DNA of 5,542 bases from Thermoleophilaceae bacterium (GCA_013696425.1 JACCYP010000161.1:1-5542); one strand, 5' to 3'. Counted from the stretch's first letter, positions 1-5,365 are shown. Notes: generated by a model not told the origin, from the sequence alone. Translations and numbers: made by a program.

Positions 1-1
1 G

Positions 2-664
2 CTGAACACGATCGTGGCGGAGTCGATCGACGAACTCTCGGACTCCCTTGAGCAGAAGCTTGGTGGGAGCACCGATCTGCCGGGCGCCGTCGGCGAGGTC
101 GTCAAGGAGGCCTACTCGGCCAACAAGGCGGTCTGCTTCAGCGGCGACAACTACGCCGAGGAGTGGCATGCCGAGGCCCAGCAGCGGGGGCTCAAGAACC
201 TCCGCACCTCGCCCGACGCCCTGCCGGAGGTGGTCGCGCCGGACACCGTCGCGACCTTCGGGAAGTACGAGGTGCTCTCCGAGCGCGAGCTCGAGTCGCG
301 TTACGAGGTCTGGCTCGAGCAGTACTCGATGACCGCGAACATCGAGGCCGAGACCACGGCCACGATCGCCCGCACCCAGCTCCTGCCGGCGGCACTCCGC
401 CAGCTCGAGCTCGAGGACAGGTCCGGGGTCGAGGCCACCAAGACGCGTCCGCTCACCGAGGAGTTCATCCGTGCGATCGACGCCCTCGACGAGGCCAACG
501 TCTACCCCGACGACATCGAGGGGCTCGACCTGGCCGTCTACGCGCGGGACACGCAGCTCGCCCGCATGGACTCGGTCCGCGAGGTCGCGGATCAGCTCGA
601 GGGCATCGTGGCCGACGATCTGTGGCCGCTGCCGAAGTACAGCGAGATGTTGTTCATCAAGTAG
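2..664 (+). CDS. glnN: Glutamine synthetase type III (GSIII), C-terminal part, 5' truncated by window edge
   Basis: The open frame enters at the window start, reading Leu-Asn-Thr-Ile-Val-Ala-Glu, and gives 220 residues before TAG. The GTG at position 14 is an internal Val, not a start. GSIII-type landmarks are the NTIVAES opening, the GDNYAEEWHAEA segment followed by GLKNLRTSPDALP, the ERELESRYEVWLEQY segment, the NIEAETT...LLPAALRQ helix and the WPLPKYSEMLF end. GSIII proteins are about 700 residues, so roughly the last third is present; the catalytic barrel lies upstream of the window. The enzyme condenses glutamate and ammonia with ATP to form glutamine in the cytoplasm. Its position 168 nt before amt-glnK fits an ammonium assimilation block. 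The family assignment rests on recognised conserved stretches and is firm; GSI or GSII would not carry this C-terminal module. Confidence 0.9.
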   Translation: MNTIVAESIDELSDSLEQKLGGSTDLPGAVGEVVKEAYSANKAVCFSGDNYAEEWHAEAQQRGLKNLRTSPDALPEVVAPDTVATFGKYEVLSERELESRYEVWLEQYSMTANIEAETTATIARTQLLPAALRQLELEDRSGVEATKTRPLTEEFIRAIDALDEANVYPDDIEGLDLAVYARDTQLARMDSVREVADQLEGIVADDLWPLPKYSEMLFIK

Positions 665-832
665 TCCCTTTCGCGCTACAGAAGGGCCATCTGGACATAG
701 AGGCCCCTCGTCTTCGACCACCTGGAGAAATGCTCCGCGGATCTTTCGACAGGTGGACAAAGACGGGGGGCCTTTCGCTTGGCAAGTTGGAGGTTCGCTG
801 GTCCAACTACGTCCCAAGGAGGGAATGTTCAG
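665..832 (+). promoter_or_regulatory. Intergenic leader between GSIII gene and amt
   Basis: These 168 nt separate the GSIII stop from the amt start. No convincing -35/-10 pair could be chosen by eye, and no clear GlnR or AmtR operator was seen. Visible structure is modest: CCCTT at 666-670 can pair with AAGGG at 682-686 just after the GSIII stop (a weak terminator or attenuator candidate). CCACCTG at 718-724 is repeated inverted as CAGGTGG at 750-756. AGTTGGA at 785-791 can pair with TCCAACT at 802-808, a 7-bp hairpin ending 7 nt before the amt Shine-Dalgarno. Any of these could serve nitrogen control or be chance. Whether amt has its own promoter here is undecided. Confidence 0.35.
816..823 (+). 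promoter_or_regulatory. Ribosome binding site of amt
   Basis: AAGGAGGG lies 9 nt before the ATG at 833 and is a near-perfect anti-16S match. It fixes the amt start at 833 rather than at the in-frame TTG at 779. Starting at 833 also places a clean signal peptide at the N-terminus. Confidence 0.85.
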
Positions 833-2299
833 ATGAAAAGACGCGCCTTGTGGGCGTCTGCCCCACTCGCCGCGCTGGGAGCTTTGCTCCTGGCCCCAGG
901 TGTGGCCAATGCCCAGGGGGAGTTCAACATCGAGGATGTCGCCGGCAGCCTCGACGTGACTTGGATCATCGTTGCGACGGTCCTCGTCATGTTCATGCAG
1001 GCCGGCTTCGCTTTTCTGGAGATCGGGTTTTCCCGCGGGAAGAACGCCGGCTCCGGAGTGGCGAAGATCCTCGCCAACTTCTCCATTGCGTCGATCGCCT
1101 GGTGGGCCGTAGGGTTCGCCATCGCCTTCGGCGGTGACGGTCTGATCGCCGGCGACAGCGGGTTCTTCTTCTCGCACGCCCAGGAAGTCGCAGGTACGCC
1201 CGCGCTCGGAGACCAGGCGGCGTTCATGTTGTTCCAGTTCATGTTCTGTGCCGTGTCCCTGGCGATCGTCTGGGGCACGACGCTCGAGCGGATCAAGTTC
1301 TCCGCATACGTGATCTACGCGGTCGTGTTCGCGGCGGTCATCTATCCGCTCGGCGCCCACTGGATCTTCGGCGGGGGCTTCCTCTCCGAGATCGGGAACG
1401 GCGTTCAGGACTTCGCCGGATCGACAGTGGTTCACCTCGTCGGCGCCACCGGCGCCCTCGCGGCGCTGCTGCTCCTCGGTCCCCGTAAGGGCAAGTACGG
1501 CCCTGACGGCAAGCCGAGGGCGATCCCCGGCCATTCGATGCCGCTCGTCGGCCTCGGTGTGCTGATCCTGTGGCTCGGCTGGTTCGGCTTCAACGCCGGT
1601 TCCACGCTCGGCGTGGCCGACAACCGTTTCGCGGAGGTCGCGCTGGTCACCCAGCTCGGTGCCGCGGGTGGTGTCATAGCCGCTTCGCTGGTTGCGTGGC
1701 TCAAGGACAAGACGCTCGACGTCGGCGTGGCGGGCAACGGCGCGATCGCGGGTCTCGTTGCGATCACGGCTCCCTCCGGCTACATCGAGTTCTGGGCTGC
1801 TCCGATCATCGGCGCGGTCGGCGGCGTGATCGTCGTCTACGGCGTCTACGCGATCGACAAGAAGCTCGATGACCCTGTCGGTGCTCTCTCCGCACACGGC
1901 CTGGCCGGTGTGTGGGGCACGCTGGCGTGCGGTCTGTTCACGTCACCCCGTCTCGCCGAGTACAACGGAATCGGCGATCCGGGGCTGTTCTACAGCGGCT
2001 CGTTCGAGCAGCTGGGAGTTCAGGCCGTCGGCGTAGCGGCCGCCTTCACGGCGGTGTTCATCCTCTCGATGCTCACCTTCGGGGCGATCAAGGCCACCAT
2101 TGGCCTGCGCGTCACCGACGACGAAGAGGACGCCGGTCTCGACATCACGAGCCACGGCATGTACGGCTACCCGGAGCAGTTCATCCCGGCGGCCGAGTTC
2201 GGTGCCGGATCCACGGGTCCGGCCGCACCGGACTACGCCTCCAAGGGAGTGGGTAGTCCACAGACGGTGAGTGCAATGACAGCCGAGGTGACCTCATGA
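833..2299 (+). CDS. amt: Ammonium transporter Amt
   Basis: A 488-residue Amt/MEP/Rh family channel that moves ammonium/ammonia across the cytoplasmic membrane. Residues 1-27 look like a cleavable signal peptide (MKRR, a hydrophobic core, then Ala-Asn-Ala27 before Gln28), as in E. coli AmtB. About eleven hydrophobic segments follow. By hand alignment with E. coli AmtB, Phe107 corresponds to F138, Asp160 to D193, the pore His168/His318 pair to H201 and H355, and Phe215/Ser219 to F253 and S257. The position of Trp148 of the outer ammonium site holds F179, which is unusual. The GLDITSHGMYGYPE segment near 435-448 is the conserved cytoplasmic C-terminal region that contacts GlnK; about 40 further residues of Gly/Ala/Pro-rich tail follow. 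The start is set by the strong RBS. The stop overlaps the glnK start, so the two are translationally coupled. Confidence 0.96.
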   Translation: MKRRALWASAPLAALGALLLAPGVANAQGEFNIEDVAGSLDVTWIIVATVLVMFMQAGFAFLEIGFSRGKNAGSGVAKILANFSIASIAWWAVGFAIAFGGDGLIAGDSGFFFSHAQEVAGTPALGDQAAFMLFQFMFCAVSLAIVWGTTLERIKFSAYVIYAVVFAAVIYPLGAHWIFGGGFLSEIGNGVQDFAGSTVVHLVGATGALAALLLLGPRKGKYGPDGKPRAIPGHSMPLVGLGVLILWLGWFGFNAGSTLGVADNRFAEVALVTQLGAAGGVIAASLVAWLKDKTLDVGVAGNGAIAGLVAITAPSGYIEFWAAPIIGAVGGVIVVYGVYAIDKKLDDPVGALSAHGLAGVWGTLACGLFTSPRLAEYNGIGDPGLFYSGSFEQLGVQAVGVAAAFTAVFILSMLTFGAIKATIGLRVTDDEEDAGLDITSHGMYGYPEQFIPAAEFGAGSTGPAAPDYASKGVGSPQTVSAMTAEVTS

Positions 2300-2670
2300 A
2301 GATGGTTGTCGCCTACATAAGGCACGAGGCGTTCGAGTCGATCCGCCAGGATCTGCTCGACGCCGGCTACCCCAGCCTCTCGATCACCGAGGTGAAGGGC
2401 TCTGGCCGTCAGAAGGGGATCACCGAGCACTACCGCGGCTCGGAGATCGCGATCCACCTGCGGCCGAAGCTGAAGATCGAATGCGTGGTCGACGACGCCT
2501 CCGTGTCGACGATCACGGACACGATCCTCAAGCACGGGCGCACGGGATCGGTGGGCGACGGGAAGATCTTCATCCTTCCCGTCGAGGAGGCGATCCGCAT
2601 CCGAACCGGCGAGGCCGGCGAGGAAGTGACGCAGTCCCACGGGTCAGAGGAGATCACGGCGGGGGGCTAG
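2296..2670 (+). CDS. glnK: PII-family nitrogen regulatory protein GlnK, lacking Tyr51
   Basis: A 124-residue PII signal protein; E. coli GlnB/GlnK have 112 residues, so there is a C-terminal extension. PII proteins are cytoplasmic trimers that bind ATP/ADP and 2-oxoglutarate and block Amt by inserting T-loop Arg47. Without gaps, E. coli numbering holds throughout: Q39, K40, Y46, R47, G48, E50, K58, K60, the TG-x-x-GDGK stretch at 83-90, and R101 and R103. Position 51, the Tyr that GlnD uridylylates or adenylylates, is Ile. Ser is present at 49, the residue phosphorylated in cyanobacterial PII. Pro26 replaces the usual Thr26. The ATG overlaps the amt stop in ATGA, with GAGGTGA at 2285-2291 as RBS inside amt. 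Inference: activity is controlled by effectors alone rather than by covalent nucleotidylylation. Confidence 0.95.
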   Translation: MKMVVAYIRHEAFESIRQDLLDAGYPSLSITEVKGSGRQKGITEHYRGSEIAIHLRPKLKIECVVDDASVSTITDTILKHGRTGSVGDGKIFILPVEEAIRIRTGEAGEEVTQSHGSEEITAGG

Positions 2671-2681
2671 CTCCCCGCCGT
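2656..2681 (+). terminator. GC-rich hairpin overlapping glnK stop codon
   Basis: ACGGCGGGG (2656-2664) is the exact reverse complement of CCCCGCCGT (2673-2681). The inner bases extend the stem to 11 bp with one G-U wobble and a CUAG loop. The glnK TAG stop lies in the loop and the first base of the 3' side. No T-tract follows, as is common for actinobacterial intrinsic terminators. It probably ends or attenuates the amt-glnK transcript ahead of the regulator gene. Confidence 0.6.
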
Positions 2682-2739
2682 CTCTCCAGCCGGCGCACTG
2701 CTGCCTGGCTCCGCAAGGACCAGCACAGGTGTCCGCTTT

Positions 2740-3855
2740 ATGGGCTCACCGGAATCCCTCCCCTCGCCACGCGGCGCCCACCTGGAAATGGTGGGCGCCG
2801 TGGTGGCGGGTGAGGGCCTGGCGCGGGTGGCGGAGATAGCCGCCGCGCACACCCACGCCCCCGTCGCGGTGATCGTGCCGCGCCTCGGGGCGCCGGTCGA
2901 GGACTGGGCTCCGTACGAGCGTTATGTGGCCGCGCGCCTCGCGGGCGGCAAGCCCAAGCGCCCCGCCGAGGTGAGCGCCGAGGTGCCGATCGTCTCGGGT
3001 GGCCAGGAGCTCGGCGCGGTGCTGATGCTCGCCAAGGGCGGCGCCGATGCCGGCGAGTATCTCCACGTGGCCGCCGTGGCCGCGCTCACCGAGGTGGCCG
3101 TCGCCGAAGCGCGCGACGAGACCGAGCAGAACCTTCGCGGCTCCTTCCTCGAGGAGCTTCGCACCCGCGACGATCTCGAGCCGGGCGATGTCATCCGCCG
3201 CTCGGCCCGGCTCGGCTGCGACCTCTCCGGAGGTGCCGTCGCCCTCGTGGCCGACCCCGGCCCCCGCGCACCCGGGCGGTTGCTCGCCGCCATCGCCTCG
3301 GAGTGCGCCCCCGCGCTCGCGCAGCGGGTGGGCGACCGCGTCTACGCACTGCTGCCGGTCCCGCTCGAGGAGGCGCGCAGGGTTGCCGCACGGCTCGGGC
3401 GCCAGGCCACCGTGGGTCTCTCCTCCTGCTATTCCGAGCCCTCGGACATGCGCCGCGCGCTCGAGGAGGCCGAGCTCGTGCTCGAGGTCACCCACCAGGG
3501 CGGCGGACCGCCCTCGCAGGAGATCGGCGACGGCACCTACCGGCTGCTGTTTCGCGTGCTTGCCTCACACCCCGAGGAGGTGCGCTCCTTCTACGAGGAC
3601 ACGCTCGCGAAGCTCGTCGCATACGACGAGCAGTACACGACCGACCTCGTCGGGACGCTCGAGGCCTACCTCGGCAACAACTGCAACATGAACGCCACCG
3701 CGGGCGCGATCCACGCCCACCGCCACACGGTGAGCTACCGGCTTGAACGGATCCGCGAGCTCACGGGCCTCGACCCGTTCACCTCCGAGGACCGCGAGCG
3801 CCTGGGACTTGGCCTGAAGGCCTACCGCATCATCGCGCCGCAGCTTCCGCGCTAG
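2740..3855 (+). CDS. PucR/CdaR-type helix-turn-helix transcriptional regulator
   Basis: A 371-residue cytoplasmic regulator. Residues about 15-125 form an Ala/Val-rich alpha/beta region compatible with a GAF-like sensor. A charged helical linker with the NLRGSFLEELRTRDD stretch (131-145) is typical of the family, and 150-265 resembles the degenerate GGDEF-like middle domain of CdaR/PucR proteins. The C-terminus (303-364) is the family DNA-binding domain: TLEAYL, NCNMNATAGAIHAHRHTVSYRL, ERIRELTG, then a Leu-rich final helix. Family members control purine, sugar-diacid, amino-acid or nitrogen use; the effector cannot be read here. Its position 69 nt downstream of glnK suggests, but does not prove, nitrogen control. 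The ATG at 2740 lacks a good RBS (the nearest AAGGA is 20 nt upstream). An in-frame ATG at 2788 is an alternative; no start codon occurs between the glnK stop and 2740 in this frame. Confidence 0.88.
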   Translation: MGSPESLPSPRGAHLEMVGAVVAGEGLARVAEIAAAHTHAPVAVIVPRLGAPVEDWAPYERYVAARLAGGKPKRPAEVSAEVPIVSGGQELGAVLMLAKGGADAGEYLHVAAVAALTEVAVAEARDETEQNLRGSFLEELRTRDDLEPGDVIRRSARLGCDLSGGAVALVADPGPRAPGRLLAAIASECAPALAQRVGDRVYALLPVPLEEARRVAARLGRQATVGLSSCYSEPSDMRRALEEAELVLEVTHQGGGPPSQEIGDGTYRLLFRVLASHPEEVRSFYEDTLAKLVAYDEQYTTDLVGTLEAYLGNNCNMNATAGAIHAHRHTVSYRLERIRELTGLDPFTSEDRERLGLGLKAYRIIAPQLPR

Positions 3856-3953
3856 ATGATTGATTCCCCGGCGCCGTGCGTGCGGGGGCGCGTCCAGGCG
3901 AAGGCATGGCGCGTCATCCGCGCGTGCGGGGATCGGGGAATCAGTCATCTGGC
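3851..3953. repeat. 103-nt element bounded by 20-nt inverted arms
   Basis: The left arm 3851-3870 and right arm 3934-3953 are inverted copies agreeing at 18 of 20 positions. Both differences (arm positions 3 and 10) become G-U pairs in RNA, so the 20-bp helix is unbroken when folded. The 63-nt interior can form two small hairpins, GCGCC 3871-3875 with GGCGC 3887-3891 and GCGCG 3909-3913 with CGCGC 3919-3923, giving a branched structure. The left arm covers the last two bases of the final sense codon and the TAG stop of the upstream regulator gene. No target-site duplication or T-tract was seen. It could be a terminator, a structured RNA, or a palindromic REP/MITE-like repeat; the sequence alone does not decide. 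Confidence 0.7.
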
Positions 3954-3960
3954 CCCGGGC

Positions 3961-3966
3961 TACGAT
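3961..3966 (+). promoter_or_regulatory. Putative -10 box for leaderless transcription of the micro-operon
   Basis: TACGAT fits the TANNNT -10 consensus and ends 6 nt before the ATG at 3973. A transcript would therefore begin at or within a base or two of the start codon. No strong Shine-Dalgarno precedes that ATG and no clear -35 was found; the expected -35 zone falls inside the right arm of the inverted repeat. Confidence 0.5.
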
Positions 3967-3972
3967 CGGGGC

Positions 3973-4143
3973 ATGGCCCGCACGCTCGCGATCCTCACCG
4001 TCCTGCTGCTCGGCGCGCCCGCCGCCCAAGCCGCGACGGCGCTCACCGCGCCCACGAAGGTCGTCAAGGTCGGGGGCAAGCACGGCTTCATGTTCCAGAA
4101 GGCGGAGCGGTTCGTTCCGGCACTCGCGCGCTTCCTGCGGTGA
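3973..4143 (+). CDS. Small secreted basic peptide of unknown function (56 aa)
   Basis: Family not recognised. The 56-residue product starts MARTLAILTVLLLG, a short basic start and hydrophobic core, with a plausible signal-peptidase site after Ala-Gln-Ala20. The mature part would be about 36 residues, rich in Lys/Arg (KVVKVGGKH, QKAERF, ending in FLR) and without Cys. The frame is also open back to an ATG at 3856 inside the inverted repeat, but that start would put 39 non-signal-like residues in front of the signal sequence. The start at 3973 is preferred because of the signal peptide and the TACGAT box 6 nt upstream. The stop TGA overlaps the GTG start of the next gene, which supports this as a real, translated frame. 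An envelope or extracellular location is inferred. Confidence 0.5.
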   Translation: MARTLAILTVLLLGAPAAQAATALTAPTKVVKVGGKHGFMFQKAERFVPALARFLR

Positions 4144-4298
4144 GGTCCGGGCTCTGTGACAGCTGCAAGCACCAGAAGCTGATCCGGTCCGGACGCGGAT
4201 CCGAGTTCTCGATGTGCCTCAGGCACAAGACCGACGAGCGCTTCCCGAAGTATCCGCGCGTCCCCGTCGAGCGCTGCCCGGGATACGAACGCCGATGA
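4140..4298 (+). CDS. Small four-cysteine, zinc-ribbon-like protein (52 aa)
   Basis: A 52-residue product beginning at GTG 4140, which overlaps the previous stop (GTGA). It has no signal peptide or membrane segment and should be cytoplasmic. Cys6 and Cys9 form a CDSC knuckle (C-x2-C), with two more Cys at 26 and 46 (C-x2-C-x16-C-x19-C), compatible with one bound metal ion or an oxidised/metal-labile site. Between them lie KHQKLIRSGRGSEFSMC and the Pro-rich RFPKYPRVPVERCPGYE. The sequence has the look of short conserved actinobacterial hypothetical proteins with this layout, but no function is known to me. Its last codons overlap the ATG of the next gene in ATGA, so all three small genes appear translationally coupled. 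Earlier start codons in this frame would run through the repeat element and are not favoured. Confidence 0.72.
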   Translation: MRSGLCDSCKHQKLIRSGRGSEFSMCLRHKTDERFPKYPRVPVERCPGYERR

Positions 4299-4564
4299 GG
4301 TATCTGGCGCCACTGGTCGCCTGCCTCGCGATCGCCGGCTGCGGCGGCGACGAGGGGGAGGGGGAGGACATCGGCCTCGAGGTCGGCGCGTGCACGACCG
4401 CGCGGAGCGTGGACTCGACTCCGGACCTCGAGGTGGTCTCCTGCGACGACGCCAGGGCGCGGTCCAAGGTCGTGAAGGAGGCCGAGGAGCTTCAGGCCTG
4501 CAGGTTCAACGCGATCTCCGGAGGCAAGCGCTACTGCCTCGAGAAGACGAAGCGGAAGCGCTGA
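4295..4564 (+). CDS. Small lipoprotein, LppU-like cysteine pattern (89 aa)
   Basis: The 89-residue product starts at ATG 4295, overlapping the previous stop. Residues 1-15 are a lipoprotein signal with lipobox Ile-Ala-Gly-Cys16, followed by a Gly/Asp/Glu-rich spacer (17-26) typical of surface tethers. The mature domain holds Cys33 (VGAC), Cys50 (EVVSC), Cys69 (LQAC) and Cys81 (RYCLE), enough for two disulfides. The order GAC, then VVSCDDARARSKVV, then a middle Cys and a terminal CLE motif resembles the LppU/SCO3897-type small lipoproteins of actinobacteria; this match is from memory and tentative. It ends in a basic KTKRKR tail. It probably sits on the outer face of the membrane. Its function is unknown, and the coupling with the two upstream small genes implies co-expression. 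Confidence 0.78.
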   Translation: MRYLAPLVACLAIAGCGGDEGEGEDIGLEVGACTTARSVDSTPDLEVVSCDDARARSKVVKEAEELQACRFNAISGGKRYCLEKTKRKR

Positions 4565-4591
4565 CCCTAAGCCTCGAGTCGAGGCTTAGGG
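4565..4591. terminator. Bidirectional palindromic terminator between convergent genes
   Basis: CCCTAAGCCTCGA and TCGAGGCTTAGGG are perfect inverted copies around a single G, folding as a 12-bp stem with a 3-nt loop. It starts directly after the TGA of the small lipoprotein gene and contains the TAA stop of the minus-strand gene (4586-4588). Neither side has a T-tract. The position between convergent stops makes a shared terminator the natural reading. Confidence 0.8.
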
Positions 4592-5269
4592 AGTCTCGCC
4601 CGAGGGAGACTCGTTGTCGCCCGTGGGCGGCAGCTCGGCGTCCTGGCTCGGCTGCACGTTCGACGGCTCCTTCTTCTCCTTCTCGCCGTCGGTGATCACC
4701 GTCTCGCCGTCGGCGCCCACCCGTGAGTTGGGCGCGGCGTCGGAGACGGAGCCGATGAAGAGCCCGGTGGGCGCCCGGCCGAACTCGTTGACCGCCTTCG
4801 CCTTGCCGTTCAGGCCGCCGGCGACCTCGTACGCCAGTTTGTAGGGCCCGGGCTTGACCGCCGTCACGCGCCACTTGAACGTGGCCGTCCTGCCGGGCTT
4901 CAGCGGCTTCCCGAAAGCGTAGGTGTTCACGTAGGCGGTATCGCTGCCCCTGGGGATCGAGTTGACGACGAACGCGGGCCGGGTCGGGTCCGCGAGCGTC
5001 GGATCGTTCTTCTTGAAGGTGAAGCCGTTGACGGTGACCGCGACGTTCGGCACTTCCTTGTCGCCGGTGTTCTTCACCTTGATCACCATCTGGGAGTTCT
5101 TCGCGAGCTTCTGCTTCTTCGGGAACTCGGCTTCGGTGACCTCGACCTCGAAGTTGCCCGTGGGCTCGTCGGCGTCCTGCCTCTTCGAATCGCCACCGCA
5201 TGCGGACAGGCCGGTAAGAGCCCCGCAAGCGAGCGCAGTAACTAGGAGTTTGGATCCTCTCTCCCTCAA
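4586..5269 (-). CDS. Secreted lipoprotein with probable Ig-like domain (227 aa), unknown function
   Basis: The product is a lipoprotein: residues 1-23 are a signal ending in Leu-Ser-Ala before Cys24 (SACGGDS). A charged spacer precedes a region (about 39-165) rich in alternating hydrophobic residues, with NFEVEVTEAEF, the MVIKVKNTGDKEVPNVAVTVNGF stretch in two halves at 61-83, and a KPLKPGRTATFKWRVTAVKPG segment. This looks like a beta-sandwich of the kind found in CARDB/DUF11-like adhesion or envelope proteins. Residues 185-227 are an acidic, Pro/Ser-rich disordered tail containing LPPTG at 213-217 but no following membrane anchor. The start is TTG at 5269; no other start codon lies in this frame before or near it, and no Shine-Dalgarno precedes it. 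A TATGTT box 9 nt upstream suggests a near-leaderless transcript. It faces the permease gene divergently; whether they work together is unknown. Confidence 0.82.
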   Translation of the reverse strand: MRERGSKLLVTALACGALTGLSACGGDSKRQDADEPTGNFEVEVTEAEFPKKQKLAKNSQMVIKVKNTGDKEVPNVAVTVNGFTFKKNDPTLADPTRPAFVVNSIPRGSDTAYVNTYAFGKPLKPGRTATFKWRVTAVKPGPYKLAYEVAGGLNGKAKAVNEFGRAPTGLFIGSVSDAAPNSRVGADGETVITDGEKEKKEPSNVQPSQDAELPPTGDNESPSGETP

Positions 5270-5278
5270 GGCGGGGCG

Positions 5279-5284
5279 AACATA
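5279..5284 (-). promoter_or_regulatory. Putative -10 box of the minus-strand lipoprotein gene
   Basis: On the minus strand this reads TATGTT (TANNNT), ending 9 nt before the TTG start at 5269. The resulting leader would be only a few nt long, which explains the absent Shine-Dalgarno. No good -35 hexamer was found at normal spacing. Confidence 0.35.
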
Positions 5285-5318
5285 CCAGTCACTCGGGGCG
5301 CCAGGTGACGGTTGTCAG

Positions 5319-5348
5319 TTGTAGTTAGGAACGCGGCTCGACTACATT
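5319..5348 (+). promoter_or_regulatory. Putative promoter of the MlaE-type permease gene
   Basis: TTGTAG (5319-5324) and TACATT (5343-5348) are separated by 18 nt, a fair sigma-70-type arrangement. Transcription would start near 5355, about 25 nt before the GTG start of the permease gene. The same start point falls next to an ATG at 5357 that opens a 12-codon frame ending at 5395, out of frame with the permease. Confidence 0.45.
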
Positions 5349-5365
5349 GCTGCCCTATGACGCCT

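Noticed and set aside
718..756. CCACCTG/CAGGTGG inverted repeat upstream of amt as an operator
   Set aside because: Seven bp with a 25-nt gap and no match to known GlnR or AmtR sites; it may well be chance in a GC-rich leader.
779..832. Extended Amt start at TTG 779
   Set aside because: It would place 18 extra residues before a good signal peptide and ignore the strong RBS at 816-823.
163..1137. Plus-strand frame spanning the GSIII end and the amt start
   Set aside because: It is Arg/Gly/Pro-rich shadow translation crossing two firmly identified genes in other frames.
2746..3495. Long minus-strand open frame opposite the regulator
   Set aside because: The plus-strand frame has clear PucR-type domains. 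The antisense product is low-complexity Gly/Ala/Arg/His, typical of a high-GC shadow frame.
3856..3972. ATG at 3856 as start of a 95-aa protein directly after the regulator stop
   Set aside because: It lies within the inverted repeat, has no independent RBS, and would bury the signal peptide 39 residues inside the protein.
4599..4633. LPPTG near the C-terminus of the minus-strand lipoprotein as a sortase sorting signal
   Set aside because: Only about ten polar residues follow, with no hydrophobic segment or basic tail, and other frames past the stop offer none. The protein already has a lipobox.
4506..5228. Second minus-strand frame overlapping the lipoprotein gene
   Set aside because: The product is almost entirely Arg/Gly/Ala/Glu and lacks recognisable structure. 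The overlapping lipoprotein frame has a signal peptide and an Ig-like pattern.
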